This document shows, one piece after another, positions 52,092 through 61,485 of a stretch of DNA of 64,000 bases; position 1 is the stretch's first letter; each line of letters opens with the position of its first letter. Origin of the DNA: Fen-330 sp050008465 (lineage in GTDB: Bacteria > Acidobacteriota > Terriglobia > Bryobacterales > Bryobacteraceae); the NCBI GenBank assembly GCA_050008465.1, contig JBEKMO010000006.1:28418-92417 (forward strand), given 5' to 3'. Both the position numbers and the translations under genes were made by a program. A model generated the notes under the pieces. The model saw only the letters and a list, made by a program, of their open reading frames with translations, was not told where the DNA came from and did not search any database.

Positions 52092-53786
52092 TCAGGGTCC
52101 GCTCTTCCCCGCCCCGCGCCGGAAGTCGTACAAGTAGATCGAATACCCGATCTTCGCCATTGGCTTGCGAACTCGCAACCAGGCAAACGCACTTTCGCCT
52201 ACGTAGGCCCCCTGCAATTGTGTCGCGCTGATGGCCGCCACGCAGTCCATCTCCTCCCGCTTGGCCGTCTCCGCGGTCATCGGCAAGTACAAGAAGTCGA
52301 TCTTGTAGTACTGCAAGCTCGCGCAGCCGAAGTAACAGATGCAGAGTCTCTTCATGTCGTGCGCAGCCAGGTACTTCTTCAGGTTGACGAGGTCCTGCCC
52401 CCAGTCCAGATTCGAATCCACCAGATAGCGTGGCCCGTTCTCTGGACCGCCCGCGAACCCATTGAAGAAGGCAAGGTAGTGCGGGTAGATTGCCACCGAC
52501 TCCACCGCCAGCACCAGCACCAGCACCGCTAGCGCCCGCTTCCCCCATGCCTTTCGCACCAGCGCAGCCGCGAGTGCGATGAACAGGAACGGGTACACCG
52601 GCAATATGTGCCGTACCCCGATGTTCACGTGACTCCGCACGCAAAACGCGAAGTACACCAGGGGAGGCAGTAGCAGCACCACCCACTCGAACGGAGCCTC
52701 GCGCAGGCGCCAGCGCCGTGGCCCCGCCCGGGCCAGCGCCACCAGTCCGGTCACCATGCACAGCGCCAGCAGAATCAGAACCGCCGCGGGCGTCTTCACC
52801 GCGAACACCACCGGGAAGTAATACCACCACCCCTGGTCGGACCGCATACCCATCAGGTACGCACTGTGTCCCCCGCTGTCGTGCAGCGCGAAGTCGTGCA
52901 ACCCCACCAGGTACGGATGCGCGGGCAGGCCGAGCCGCTTTCCAACCTGAGCCATGATCGCGCCCGTGGTGGTCGAGAGGTCCACTACACGCCGCAGTTT
53001 CGGCCCGTGGAAGGAGCGGATCGTTTCCGGACCGTACGCCAGCCCTATGATCCCCACACTGATCGCGCCCGCCACCGCCACGCTCGCTGCGAAGTGGAGC
53101 GCCGTCAGCCGCCCGCGCCCTTCCTGCCAGCGCCGGATCCAGTACAGCGCCGCCAGCACCGGCAGTAGAAACACCGCCGAAAACTTGCTCACCAGCGCGA
53201 GGCCCAGCACCGCCCCGGCGATCGCCAGGTCGCGCCAGCGCTTCGTCTCCAGGAACTCCGCCCAAGTGATCGCGGAAAGGAAGATGAACGCCGTTGCCGC
53301 CACATCGCCGGTCACGTATCGTCCGTGCGCGATCAGGTTCGGATCGAACGCGTACAGGCACAACGCCGCCACCCCCGCCGCCGCGCCGAACCTTCGGCGC
53401 GTCCAGAGCGCCAACACCAGGCCGAGGGCGAGCGTCAGTGCGATGGTCACCGATCGCGCCGCGAACAGCATCCGCTCCGCCGGGACGCGGTTCTTGTACA
53501 GGAAAATTTCGCCGAAAACTACCTGATCGTCCTCTTTCCACGACGCATCTTCCAAGGGCAGTCGCGGGTCCAACGCCAGGAGCGGCAACGCGCAGAGCAG
53601 CTTGAACAGAGGCGGATGTTCGCGGTTCAGCCTGAAGTCGCCCGTCTTCAGGTAGGAATAGCCCGCGGCGAGGTGGATGCCTTCGTCCCAGGTCTGGGTT
53701 TCCTGGAGCGCGGAGCTCACCTGCGCCGCGCCCATGGCCAGTAACAGCAGCCCGGTCGCCAGCCAGAACCAGTGTTTCCCGGTCAT
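52092..53786 (-). CDS. GT39-like polyprenyl-sugar glycosyltransferase, paralog A
   Basis: 564 residues with about twelve membrane segments. The first loop has QETQTWDEGIHLAAGYSYLK, with the catalytic-type Asp-Glu of the PMT/GT-C clan, and the final external domain contains RYLVDSNLDWGQDLVNLKKY. It is closely similar along its length to the protein at 54533-56272, so the operon carries a tandem duplicate pair with the GT2 between. The GT2 would make the lipid-phosphate donor and these transfer the sugar outside. Acceptor unknown. Confidence 0.8.
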   Translation of the reverse strand: MTGKHWFWLATGLLLLAMGAAQVSSALQETQTWDEGIHLAAGYSYLKTGDFRLNREHPPLFKLLCALPLLALDPRLPLEDASWKEDDQVVFGEIFLYKNRVPAERMLFAARSVTIALTLALGLVLALWTRRRFGAAAGVAALCLYAFDPNLIAHGRYVTGDVAATAFIFLSAITWAEFLETKRWRDLAIAGAVLGLALVSKFSAVFLLPVLAALYWIRRWQEGRGRLTALHFAASVAVAGAISVGIIGLAYGPETIRSFHGPKLRRVVDLSTTTGAIMAQVGKRLGLPAHPYLVGLHDFALHDSGGHSAYLMGMRSDQGWWYYFPVVFAVKTPAAVLILLALCMVTGLVALARAGPRRWRLREAPFEWVVLLLPPLVYFAFCVRSHVNIGVRHILPVYPFLFIALAAALVRKAWGKRALAVLVLVLAVESVAIYPHYLAFFNGFAGGPENGPRYLVDSNLDWGQDLVNLKKYLAAHDMKRLCICYFGCASLQYYKIDFLYLPMTAETAKREEMDCVAAISATQLQGAYVGESAFAWLRVRKPMAKIGYSIYLYDFRRGAGKSGP

Positions 53787-54532
53787 CGCGAGGCTGTCCG
53801 TGAGAACCGCAGACGCGCCATCAGCGCCAGGGTCTTTAGTACGGTCCGCGGCACGTTCATTTTGCTCGCTCCTCCCTTCAGGTCGTAGCGCAGCACCATC
53901 GGCGCCTCCGACATCCGCGCTCCCAGCCGCGCTAGCTTGAGCAGGATCTCGGCCATCGACGCGAAGCTCCGTTCGGTCACGAGCTGGTCCCGGTACCGTT
54001 CGAAGGCCTTCGTCAGAATCCCGGCGCGGTAGGCGCGGAATCCGCAGGTATAGTCCCGCACGCCACGAATCGGGAAGAGAACCTGGTACAGCACGCGCGC
54101 TCCGAAACTCATCAGGCGCCGGAACCCGCTCAGCCCCACCACGCCGGCGCCCGCGCGATAGCGAGAGGCGATCACTACGTCGTAGCCGTCGCCGATGCGT
54201 GGAATCATCTCCAGGATCAACTCCATCGGGTGCGTGTTATCGGCGTCCATCGTGACGATGATGTCTTCCGGCGCCGCCGCCCTCGCCGCCAGGTCCAGCG
54301 CGTCCCGGATCGTCTCGCCCAGGCCGCGGTTGCGCTCGTGCTTCATCGTCGCCAGCGGCAGCCGCTCGCGCCATTCGTCAATCACCCGCGCCGTTCCGTC
54401 CGTGCTCCCGTCGTCCACCACCACCGCGCGAATGCTGTATCCCGCGCCCCCAACCACGCGCTGAAAGCTCTCCAGCACCTGCGGCAGCGCCCGCTCCTCG
54501 TTGTAGGCCGGCAGCGCCAGCACGATCTGCAC
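53783..54532 (-). CDS. DPM1-like family 2 glycosyltransferase
   Basis: 249 residues. GTG start abutting the preceding stop (TAAGTG) and ATGA overlap with the next gene. Motifs: VLALPAYNEERALPQVLESF, RAVVVDDGSTDGTARVID, IVTMDADNTHP (metal-binding DAD) and DYTCGFRAYRAG. These fit dolichol- or undecaprenyl-phosphate mannosyltransferases without a membrane tail. It would load the lipid carrier for the GT39-like paralogs flanking it. Confidence 0.85.
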   Translation of the reverse strand: MQIVLALPAYNEERALPQVLESFQRVVGGAGYSIRAVVVDDGSTDGTARVIDEWRERLPLATMKHERNRGLGETIRDALDLAARAAAPEDIIVTMDADNTHPMELILEMIPRIGDGYDVVIASRYRAGAGVVGLSGFRRLMSFGARVLYQVLFPIRGVRDYTCGFRAYRAGILTKAFERYRDQLVTERSFASMAEILLKLARLGARMSEAPMVLRYDLKGGASKMNVPRTVLKTLALMARLRFSRTASR

Positions 54533-56272
54533 TTACCGGGTCCTCCCCTTTCTCAAGTCGTAGACGTAAATCGAATACCCCACCTTGGCTAGCGGCTTCT
54601 TCTCCCGCAGCCAACTGAACGTCCCCGGAGCGACGTACACGTCGTACAACTGCGTCACGCTGATCGCCACAATGCAGTCCATGTTCTTACGCAGCTCCAC
54701 ATCCTTGGCCTCGGGGAGGTAGAAGTGCGGAATAAAGTAGTACGGCAGACTCGCCGTCCCGAAGTAAGTGAAACAGACCCTCTCCTTCGGGGCGGTCGAC
54801 TCCAGGTACTTCCGCAGCTTTTTGAGATCCTGCCCCCAGTCGATGTTCGAATCGGCCAGGTACCTCGGCCCGTTGCCCGGCCCCCCCGACACCGTATTGA
54901 AAAACGCCAGGTAGTCGGGATAGATCCGCACCGTCTCGAAAAGCTGAACCGCCACCACCGCCACGATCAGCCACACCTTCGGCTTTAGCATCACTATCGC
55001 CGCCAGCAAGATGAACAGGAACGGGTACACGGGCAGCAGATACCGCACGCCCAGATTCACGTGGCTGGTGAACAGCATCGCGCCATAGACCACCATGGGC
55101 GCCGCCAGCGCCACCCAGCGGAACGGCAGCGTTCGCAACCCGCTCGTCCACCTTCCCACGCCACCTTTCCGAGCCGCGACCGCGAGGGAGCGGTACACCC
55201 CGATTCCCAAACACGCCACCACCAGCAGCAGCACCGCCGTCGGCGTCTTCACCGCGAACACCACCGGAAAGTAGTACCACCATCCGAACATCGATGTCCT
55301 GCCCAGCAGATACGCGTTGTGCCCCTCCGTATCGAACTCGCTCACGCGATTCAAGCCCAGCAGGTACGGATGCGCAGGAAGATCGAAGAAGTAGCCCATC
55401 GCCCGCAGCGCCGAGTTGATCGGATTCGCCTCCTTCGCGGGTCTCATCTCGTCGATCAGCGCCGGGCCGCCGAGCGAGCGCAGGGTCTCCGGGCCGTACA
55501 CCGCCCCGATCACCACGGCGCCGATCACCGCCAGCACCGCCAGCGATACCAGGCAATGCTTGAGCGACAGCTTCTTACTCACCGGGGATTCCACTGCGCC
55601 TTCCTGCCACCATCGGATCAGGTACAGCAGCACCACGACCGGGATCAGAAACAGCGCGGAGAACTTGCTCACCAGCGCCAGTCCCAGCAACAGCCCCGCC
55701 GCCACCAGGTCTCGCCGCCGTTTCGTCTCCAGATACTTCGCCCACGCGATCACCACCGCGAACGCGAACAACGTCACCATCAGGTCGTTGGTGACGTAGC
55801 GGCCATGCGCGATCACGTTAGGATCCGTCGCATACAGGAATAGCGCCCCCAGCGCCGCGGCGGTCCCGAAGTGCCGCCGCGTCCAGACGGCGATAGCGAC
55901 CCCCAACAGCAGCGTCAGCAGCATGGTCGGAATGCGTCCGTACCTCAGGATCTGGTCCGGCGACACCCGGTTCAGGTCCATGAAGTCGCGGCTGAACTCG
56001 ATCTGCCACCCGTTCTTCCACGCTTCGCGGTCCAGCGGCAGGTCCGGCTTGAGCAGCAGCAGCGGAACCGCCGCCAGCAGCTTGAACAGCGGCGGGTGCT
56101 CCCGGTTCATCTTGAAGTCGCCGGTCTTCAGGTAGCTGTAGCCGGCCGAGAGGTGAATCCCTTCGTCCCAGGTCTGCGTTTCGCCTGCCGCCGTCACCAC
56201 CAGGACAACACCCATCGCCGCCAGGAGCGCCGCTACCGCAATCGGAAACCGCCAGTCCTTCGGAATGGTCAC
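54533..56272 (-). CDS. GT39-like polyprenyl-sugar glycosyltransferase, paralog B
   Basis: 579 residues. Twelve or so membrane segments starting FPIAVAALLAAMGVVLVVTA, with GETQTWDEGIHLSAGYSYLK as the catalytic loop and RYLADSNIDWGQDLKKLRKY near the end, each matching paralog A. A 23-bp dispersed repeat lies inside the frame at 55171-55193, encoding part of an ordinary-looking loop (GVYRSLAVAARKGGVG), so the insertion has been tolerated. Start overlaps the upstream gene by ATGA. Confidence 0.8.
   Translation of the reverse strand: MTIPKDWRFPIAVAALLAAMGVVLVVTAAGETQTWDEGIHLSAGYSYLKTGDFKMNREHPPLFKLLAAVPLLLLKPDLPLDREAWKNGWQIEFSRDFMDLNRVSPDQILRYGRIPTMLLTLLLGVAIAVWTRRHFGTAAALGALFLYATDPNVIAHGRYVTNDLMVTLFAFAVVIAWAKYLETKRRRDLVAAGLLLGLALVSKFSALFLIPVVVLLYLIRWWQEGAVESPVSKKLSLKHCLVSLAVLAVIGAVVIGAVYGPETLRSLGGPALIDEMRPAKEANPINSALRAMGYFFDLPAHPYLLGLNRVSEFDTEGHNAYLLGRTSMFGWWYYFPVVFAVKTPTAVLLLVVACLGIGVYRSLAVAARKGGVGRWTSGLRTLPFRWVALAAPMVVYGAMLFTSHVNLGVRYLLPVYPFLFILLAAIVMLKPKVWLIVAVVAVQLFETVRIYPDYLAFFNTVSGGPGNGPRYLADSNIDWGQDLKKLRKYLESTAPKERVCFTYFGTASLPYYFIPHFYLPEAKDVELRKNMDCIVAISVTQLYDVYVAPGTFSWLREKKPLAKVGYSIYVYDLRKGRTR
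55171..55193. repeat. Dispersed 23-bp repeat, copy 3, inside a gene
   Basis: Exact copy of the repeat at 28247, within the glycosyltransferase frame at 54533-56272 and kept in frame. Confidence 0.6.
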
Positions 56273-57723
56273 GGTTTCTCCGCCAGCGCCGTGCCGGTCT
56301 CTAGGTCGCGGAAGAGCGTCCGCAGTTTCCGCTTCTCAATCAGTCCGGCATCTTCCGCCAGCAGGTAATAGTAGTCGAAATCCCCATCCGCGCCCGTCCG
56401 GTCCACTGGCTTCATCCAGTCCAGGCGGAAGCGCCGCCGGTAGAAATTCGAGGCCGCCTCCAGCGGCCAACTCGCTCCCAGTCGCACCTCCCGGCCGCCG
56501 TGCCGGGCCTCGATCAGTCGCATTACCTCCTTGGTCTTCCGCTCTCCGATCCACTCGGGATAGTAATCGGTCGTGAACCCGCCGGCGAACATCACGACCG
56601 AGAACACCGCGAACACCAGTGCTGGTATTTTCACGTACTTCTTCCCGATGAGCAGCAGCACGGCCAGCGTCACGAGCGGTACCCAATAGATCCCCGTCCT
56701 GCCCGATGGATAGAGAACCCCGAACAGATGCCGGGCGGCGACAATCATGAGCAGCATCAGCGCCATGGCCGCTCCCAGGAGCAGCAGAACCCGATCGTTC
56801 TTCTCGACCGCCGCAAACTGCCGCGACCGCACCCAACCCCGCGCCGCGATCGCCCCCGCAATCAGGGTCGCCAGCAGAAACGCCGGCACGATCCCCGCCC
56901 AGATCACCACGTACCACGACCCGAATCTGGGCAGGTGTCTCCCCACTATCCAGACCCTCGGGCTGTGGTAGTAGCTCAGGTTCACCAGCCCCGACACAAA
57001 ATCCGTGATCGTGCTCACGCCGTAAAAGACGTCCTCCCGTTTCGCATGGCTCAGCGGCAGCACCAGCAGCACGAACGCGGTGATGATTCCCGGCCCCACA
57101 AACTTGTCCACCGCAACCCAGAACCGTCGCCCATCGACCGCCAGAATCCCCGTCACGATCGCCGCCAGCGCCGCCGCCGGATACAGGAACGCCAGCATGG
57201 CGGCCACCGACAACCCCAACCCGATCCCCGCCTTGAACAACCGCCGCTCGTCCTGGTCCCCGAAATACAGCGCCAGGTGGGTGAACGCCCACATCAGCAA
57301 GCCCAACCCCAGGCCATATCCTCGCGCCGCCGACAGGTAATCGAGCACAGCGGGATTCACCCCCAGCGCCAGCACCGAGAGCGTCAGGAGCCAGCCCGTC
57401 CCAAACAGATACCGCGACAGCCGGTAGCACGAGACCAAGTACAGCAACCCGCCCAAGACGCTCGGCAGCCGTAGCGTGAACTCCGACAACCCGAACAGCA
57501 TGATCGAGATCTTCGAAAGAACCGTCTGAAGCACGTGGTTCGTCGCATCGTGGAAGGCAAACATCCGGGACATCGGTTCCGAGATGAACATGTTGTAGTT
57601 GCGCGCCTCATCGATCGTCACCGACTGCGTCCAGGCCCGGTACACATTGGTCGCCAGCAACAACACCACCACCCCGATCGCCACCGCCTCCGGCGCCGTC
57701 ACATGTATTCGCTCTTTTGACAC
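56269..57723 (-). CDS. Polytopic GT-C-like membrane protein, first gene of the operon
   Basis: 484 residues if the GTG at 57723 is the start; the frame extends further upstream with no clear ribosome binding site. About ten membrane segments. The first loop VTIDEARNYNMFISEP keeps the Asp-Glu pair seen in GT-C enzymes, and the last 90 residues form an external domain (MRLIEARHGGREVRLGAS, RFRLDWMKPVDRTGADGD). It is not a close paralog of the two neighbours. Glycosyltransferase role is inferred from fold and context. Confidence 0.65.
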   Translation of the reverse strand: MSKERIHVTAPEAVAIGVVVLLLATNVYRAWTQSVTIDEARNYNMFISEPMSRMFAFHDATNHVLQTVLSKISIMLFGLSEFTLRLPSVLGGLLYLVSCYRLSRYLFGTGWLLTLSVLALGVNPAVLDYLSAARGYGLGLGLLMWAFTHLALYFGDQDERRLFKAGIGLGLSVAAMLAFLYPAAALAAIVTGILAVDGRRFWVAVDKFVGPGIITAFVLLVLPLSHAKREDVFYGVSTITDFVSGLVNLSYYHSPRVWIVGRHLPRFGSWYVVIWAGIVPAFLLATLIAGAIAARGWVRSRQFAAVEKNDRVLLLLGAAMALMLLMIVAARHLFGVLYPSGRTGIYWVPLVTLAVLLLIGKKYVKIPALVFAVFSVVMFAGGFTTDYYPEWIGERKTKEVMRLIEARHGGREVRLGASWPLEAASNFYRRRFRLDWMKPVDRTGADGDFDYYYLLAEDAGLIEKRKLRTLFRDLETGTALAEKP

Positions 57724-57817
57724 AGGACCACCATTGTACCGATTCCTCACCACCGCATCCCTGTGCATCGCCTCTGCCGAAATCCCCACGTCGCGTGACC
57801 ACACGGTGCCCCACGCC

Positions 57818-57840
57818 GAGCCGCGACCGTGAGGGAGCGG
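57818..57840. repeat. Dispersed 23-bp repeat, copy 4
   Basis: One mismatch (CGT for CGC) from the other three copies; located between the glycosyltransferase operon and the small membrane protein. Confidence 0.55.
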
Positions 57841-57864
57841 TTGGCACGTTTGGCCGCCGGCGAC

Positions 57865-58332
57865 TCATTGCTCCAGGCGATAGTGCCTCTGCACTTGCGG
57901 AAGCAGAGTCAACCCGATGATCGCCATCCCCCATGCAACATAGAATGGCTGCAACACACTGATGTACCCCAGCATTAGCATCTGGACCGCGATCCACAGG
58001 ATCGGAATCCCGCCTGCCGCGAGGGAGGCTGCCCATACCCAATGCGTGCCGTGGAACAGATTGATGCGTTCCGGCAGCGCCCATCCGGGACGCCTTGCGA
58101 GGCCATAGGCTGCCAGAGCTGGATAGGCGCCCAGGAATGTAAAGAGCAGCGCGCCCGGAACCAGGTAGGTCGAAAACGGTGTGCCTGCAAGCATTTCGAC
58201 GGGAAGCGAAATGATTTCGCCACGGGGATCGAGCATGAGCGCGGCGCCTCCTGCCAACGCCCCCAATGCGAGCGGCAACTGTGCGGCGACCAGAACCCAG
58301 ACAGCAGCAGAAACCTTCGACACTCTTTGCAC
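57865..58332 (-). CDS. Small polytopic membrane protein of unknown function
   Basis: 155 residues. The start is a GTG at 58332 because AGGAGG lies nine bases upstream; an ATG at 58371 in the same frame has no such site. Four membrane segments: VSAAVWVLVAAQLPLALGAL, FSTYLVPGALLFTFLGAYPALAA (in part), THWVWAASLAAGGIPILWIA and YVAWGMAIIGLTLLP. No motif recognised. Isolated gene next to a decayed gene. Confidence 0.55.
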   Translation of the reverse strand: MQRVSKVSAAVWVLVAAQLPLALGALAGGAALMLDPRGEIISLPVEMLAGTPFSTYLVPGALLFTFLGAYPALAAYGLARRPGWALPERINLFHGTHWVWAASLAAGGIPILWIAVQMLMLGYISVLQPFYVAWGMAIIGLTLLPQVQRHYRLEQ

Positions 58333-58637
58333 CCTACGAACCCTCCTTCTTGCCCCTGTTTCTTGCAGCATCGAGCCGGCCGGCCCGCTCAATCCCCATG
58401 GTCCCGCCGGCGACAGATCATCTCGCCCTCGACGCATTGCGAGCGGGAACGGAATGTCGCAACAGCGATGCGGGGGCTGCGCCGAACATGGCCGCTCCCC
58501 GATGTCGAAGTCTGACGGCTGCGCGTGTCAGCCGCGCGCCGGTTGCATGCGCCTGGTAGGCGGCGCTTCACTGCGCACTTTGCCGGCTGCGGCAGTGGTC
58601 CTTGGACGGCGTTCCGGCGTGCCGTGGAGCAGGCCTT
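58333..58637. other. Non-coding gap
   Basis: I see no gene, promoter or repeat I can support. Apart from the ribosome binding site of the small membrane protein at its left end, only scattered short palindromes occur. Confidence 0.5.
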
Positions 58638-58835
58638 CTACGCTGATGTCCTCGTCGAGTTCAGGTTGGTCTGAACATCCCAGGCCTCAATGTATGCGCG
58701 ACGACCATCGTCATTCGAAGCAATATATCGAACGCCCCGATGAACTACAGGCTCTGCCTTTGCCGGCGCGGCACGCTTTGCATTTGTCAGGCTTGGCAGC
58801 AACGTCGTAAAAACTATAAGGATGAATCGCGACAT
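58638..58835 (-). pseudogene. Truncated exported protein gene (probable remnant)
   Basis: 65 codons from the ATG at 58835. A signal peptide (SRFILIVFTTLLPSLTNA) is followed by GVRYIASNDDGRRAYIEAWD, a start I associate with longer secreted proteins in Acidobacteriota, and then a short unrelated tail (LNSTRTSA) before the stop. In another frame the DNA just downstream reads ELDEDISVEG, which could be the continuation. That would make the gene a frameshifted or deleted remnant. An intact micro-protein is the alternative. Confidence 0.45.
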
Positions 58836-59325
58836 AAACGTGAAGCGGCCTAACTCCTGTTTAGGCTGACCTGCATAAACCGCCACCGCGGTCGGCCTGA
58901 GACTGGAAACCCGCACGAGCCCTATGGGGACATGGGCTTGCCACGTCACCCCTTCCGGTTCTTTCTGCAAGCAGTCTCCGCCCCCGCTTGGTCGCCTGAT
59001 GTCGCAGCACCCACCGCCTCCGTCAACCCCGTCGCCACCGGCAAGACGGCAATCCTTCCTACCATCGTCCCGAACAGCCGCCGCCTCAGACGGCTCTCTG
59101 CCAACAGCAGCCAGCAGTACCGCCAGAGTCGCTCGGGATGGAAAGGATGGAAAGAACGCTCCGACGGAGGCAGTTGGATGTACAATCGATGTTGGCCACG
59201 GTGGCAAAACGGAAATCCTGGTTGGATGTATACTGAATGGCAGTCGAGAGCCAGAATGGGAGTTTTGGGTCGGTAGGACGGAGGAACGCTGTGCTGAAGG
59301 CGGCTCGCGCCTGAACGAGGACACA
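58836..59325. other. Upstream region of the S53 peptidase gene
   Basis: About 490 bases without a supported gene. The peptidase frame is open into it but reads as low-complexity Ser/Pro/Arg. Two direct repeats GTTGGATGTA lie at 59174-59183 and 59221-59230, and TATACT (59229-59234) and TACAAT (59182-59187) are possible -10 boxes without matching -35. Confidence 0.45.
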
Positions 59326-61485
59326 ATGAACTCAAGATGGGGAATCGCTCGCTCTCCGGCTGCTGTTCCGGCACTGGTGTTGACCCTCGCTGTTGCAGGC
59401 TATGCGGGGTCGGAACGCGCGGCGCGGCCGATGATCACGCACCGCATCGACGCCAGCAAAGTCGTCGCGCTCGCGGGCAACACTCGCCCCGAGGCAAGCG
59501 CCCAAAACGATCGCGGGCGGGTTGCCGAGAACTATCCCATGGATCACATGCTGCTCCAGTTGAAACGGCCGCCCGACCTGGAGCAGGCCCTTGAAGCGTT
59601 CATCGACGAGCTTTCCACCCCTGGCTCGCCGAATTACCACAAGTGGCTGACCGCGGAGGTATTCGGGCAGCGGTTCGGCCCGGCCCAGGCGGACCTCGAC
59701 ACGATCACAGGCTGGCTCCAATCGAGCGGCTTGGCGGTCAATGTGGTCTATCCCAGCGGCATGGTGATCGACTTCTCGGGCACCGCGGGCCAGGTCCGCA
59801 AGGCGTTCGGAACGGAGATCCATCACCTTCAAGTCAACGGCGCCCAGCACATCGCCAACATGAGCGATCCCAAAATCCCGGCTGCGCTCGCTCCCGCTGT
59901 GGTCGGTATCGTCTCGCTGCACGATTTCATGCCTCGCCCCATGTACAAGCCGCGCGCGGAGTACACCTTTGCTTCCGGTTCGTACACCTATTACGCGGTG
60001 ACACCCGGAGACTTGGCGACCATCTACAACCTGAATCCTCTGTTCAGCGAAGGCCACTCGGGACAGGGCCAGACCATCGTCGTGATTGAGGACACAAACG
60101 TTTACACCACTGCCGACTGGACTACCTTCCGGAACACGTTCGGTCTCTCCAGCTATACCTCGGGCTCCTTCACGCAGGTCCACCCGGCGCCGCCCAGCGG
60201 GCACAACAACTGCAAGGACCCAAATGTGAACGCCGACGATGGCGAGGCCATTCTGGATGCGGAGTATGCCAGCGCCGCAGCGCCGAGCGCGGCAATCGAG
60301 CTGGCGTCCTGCAGGAACACGGTCACCACATTTGGCGGGTTGATTGCTCTCCAGAACCTGATCAACGGGAGCAGCCCACCGGCCATTGTGAGCATCAGCT
60401 ACGGCGAGTGCGAGGCGTTTAACGGCGCTGCGGCCAATGCGGCCTATTCCTCGGCGTACCAGCAGGCGGTAACCGAGTCCGTCTCGGTCTTCGTCTCCAG
60501 CGGCGACGAAGGTGCAGCCAGTTGCGACGCCAACCAGCCCTATGCTACACACGGCATCGGCGTCAGTGGCTTCGCCTCCACTCCGTACAACGTGGCCGTG
60601 GGCGGCACGGACTTCGGCGACACCTACGCCCACACCACCGGCGCCTACTGGAACTCCACCAACACTCCCACGTACGCCTCCGCGAAGTCTTACATTCCGG
60701 AGATCCCTTGGAACGATTCCTGCGCCAGCATGCTGATCGCCAATTACGAGGGCTATGCCACCACTTATGGCTTGAGCGGTTTCTGCAACAGCACGGCGGG
60801 GGCGAACTTTCTAACCACGGCGTCCGGCAGCGGCGGGCCGAGCGGCTGTGCGACCGGGGTGCCTGCCACTTCAGGTGTTGTCAGCGGCACCTGCGCGGGA
60901 TATGCGAAACCGTCCTGGCAGTCGGTCTTCGGCAACCCAAGCGACGGCGTGCGCGACCTTCCCGATGTCTCCCTGTTCGCCGCCAATGGCGTTTGGGGCC
61001 ACTATTACCCGTATTGCTACACTGACATCCCTAATGGCGGGGCCTCTTGCGCGGGTGCGCCCAGCACTTGGGCCGGCGCCGGCGGAACATCGTTCTCTTC
61101 GCCCATCCTGGCGGGCATCCAGGCGCTGGTGAACCAAGTGTGGGGACCGCAGGGCAATCCCAACCCGGTCTACTACAGGATCGCCGCCAGCGAATACGGA
61201 TCGGGTGGCAACAGCGCCTGCAACTCCAGCAGCCTGCCGCCGCTGCGCAGAGGTCTGGCAAGCACCTGCGTGTTTTACGACGTGACGCAGGGAGATCTGG
61301 ACGTCAATTGCCTCGCCAACGGAGGCACCCTTTACAACTGCTACCTGCCCTCGGGCACGAACGGCGTGCTGTCTTTGTCCAACGGCTCGTACCTTCCGGC
61401 CTACGGAACTGCAGTGGGCTGGGACTTCTCCACGGGAATCGGAACGGTCAACGCCTACAATCTGGTGCACAATGTCAACTGGTAA
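59326..61485 (+). CDS. Secreted pro-kumamolisin (S53 sedolisin) peptidase
   Basis: 719 residues from the ATG at 59326 with GAGG five bases upstream. Signal peptide (AVPALVLTLAVAGYAGS), pro-domain (about 60-215: MDHMLLQLKRPPDLEQAL, PNYHKWLTAEVFGQRFGP), then the catalytic domain. The sedolisin residues are in DDGEAILDAEYA (Glu and Asp), SSGDEGA (oxyanion Asp) and AGGTSFSSP (Ser). A C-terminal calcium-site-like FYDVTQGDLDVN is present. Acid-active endopeptidase that is secreted and self-processed in known relatives. Overlaps the next secreted gene by 14 bases. Confidence 0.9.
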   Translation: MNSRWGIARSPAAVPALVLTLAVAGYAGSERAARPMITHRIDASKVVALAGNTRPEASAQNDRGRVAENYPMDHMLLQLKRPPDLEQALEAFIDELSTPGSPNYHKWLTAEVFGQRFGPAQADLDTITGWLQSSGLAVNVVYPSGMVIDFSGTAGQVRKAFGTEIHHLQVNGAQHIANMSDPKIPAALAPAVVGIVSLHDFMPRPMYKPRAEYTFASGSYTYYAVTPGDLATIYNLNPLFSEGHSGQGQTIVVIEDTNVYTTADWTTFRNTFGLSSYTSGSFTQVHPAPPSGHNNCKDPNVNADDGEAILDAEYASAAAPSAAIELASCRNTVTTFGGLIALQNLINGSSPPAIVSISYGECEAFNGAAANAAYSSAYQQAVTESVSVFVSSGDEGAASCDANQPYATHGIGVSGFASTPYNVAVGGTDFGDTYAHTTGAYWNSTNTPTYASAKSYIPEIPWNDSCASMLIANYEGYATTYGLSGFCNSTAGANFLTTASGSGGPSGCATGVPATSGVVSGTCAGYAKPSWQSVFGNPSDGVRDLPDVSLFAANGVWGHYYPYCYTDIPNGGASCAGAPSTWAGAGGTSFSSPILAGIQALVNQVWGPQGNPNPVYYRIAASEYGSGGNSACNSSSLPPLRRGLASTCVFYDVTQGDLDVNCLANGGTLYNCYLPSGTNGVLSLSNGSYLPAYGTAVGWDFSTGIGTVNAYNLVHNVNW

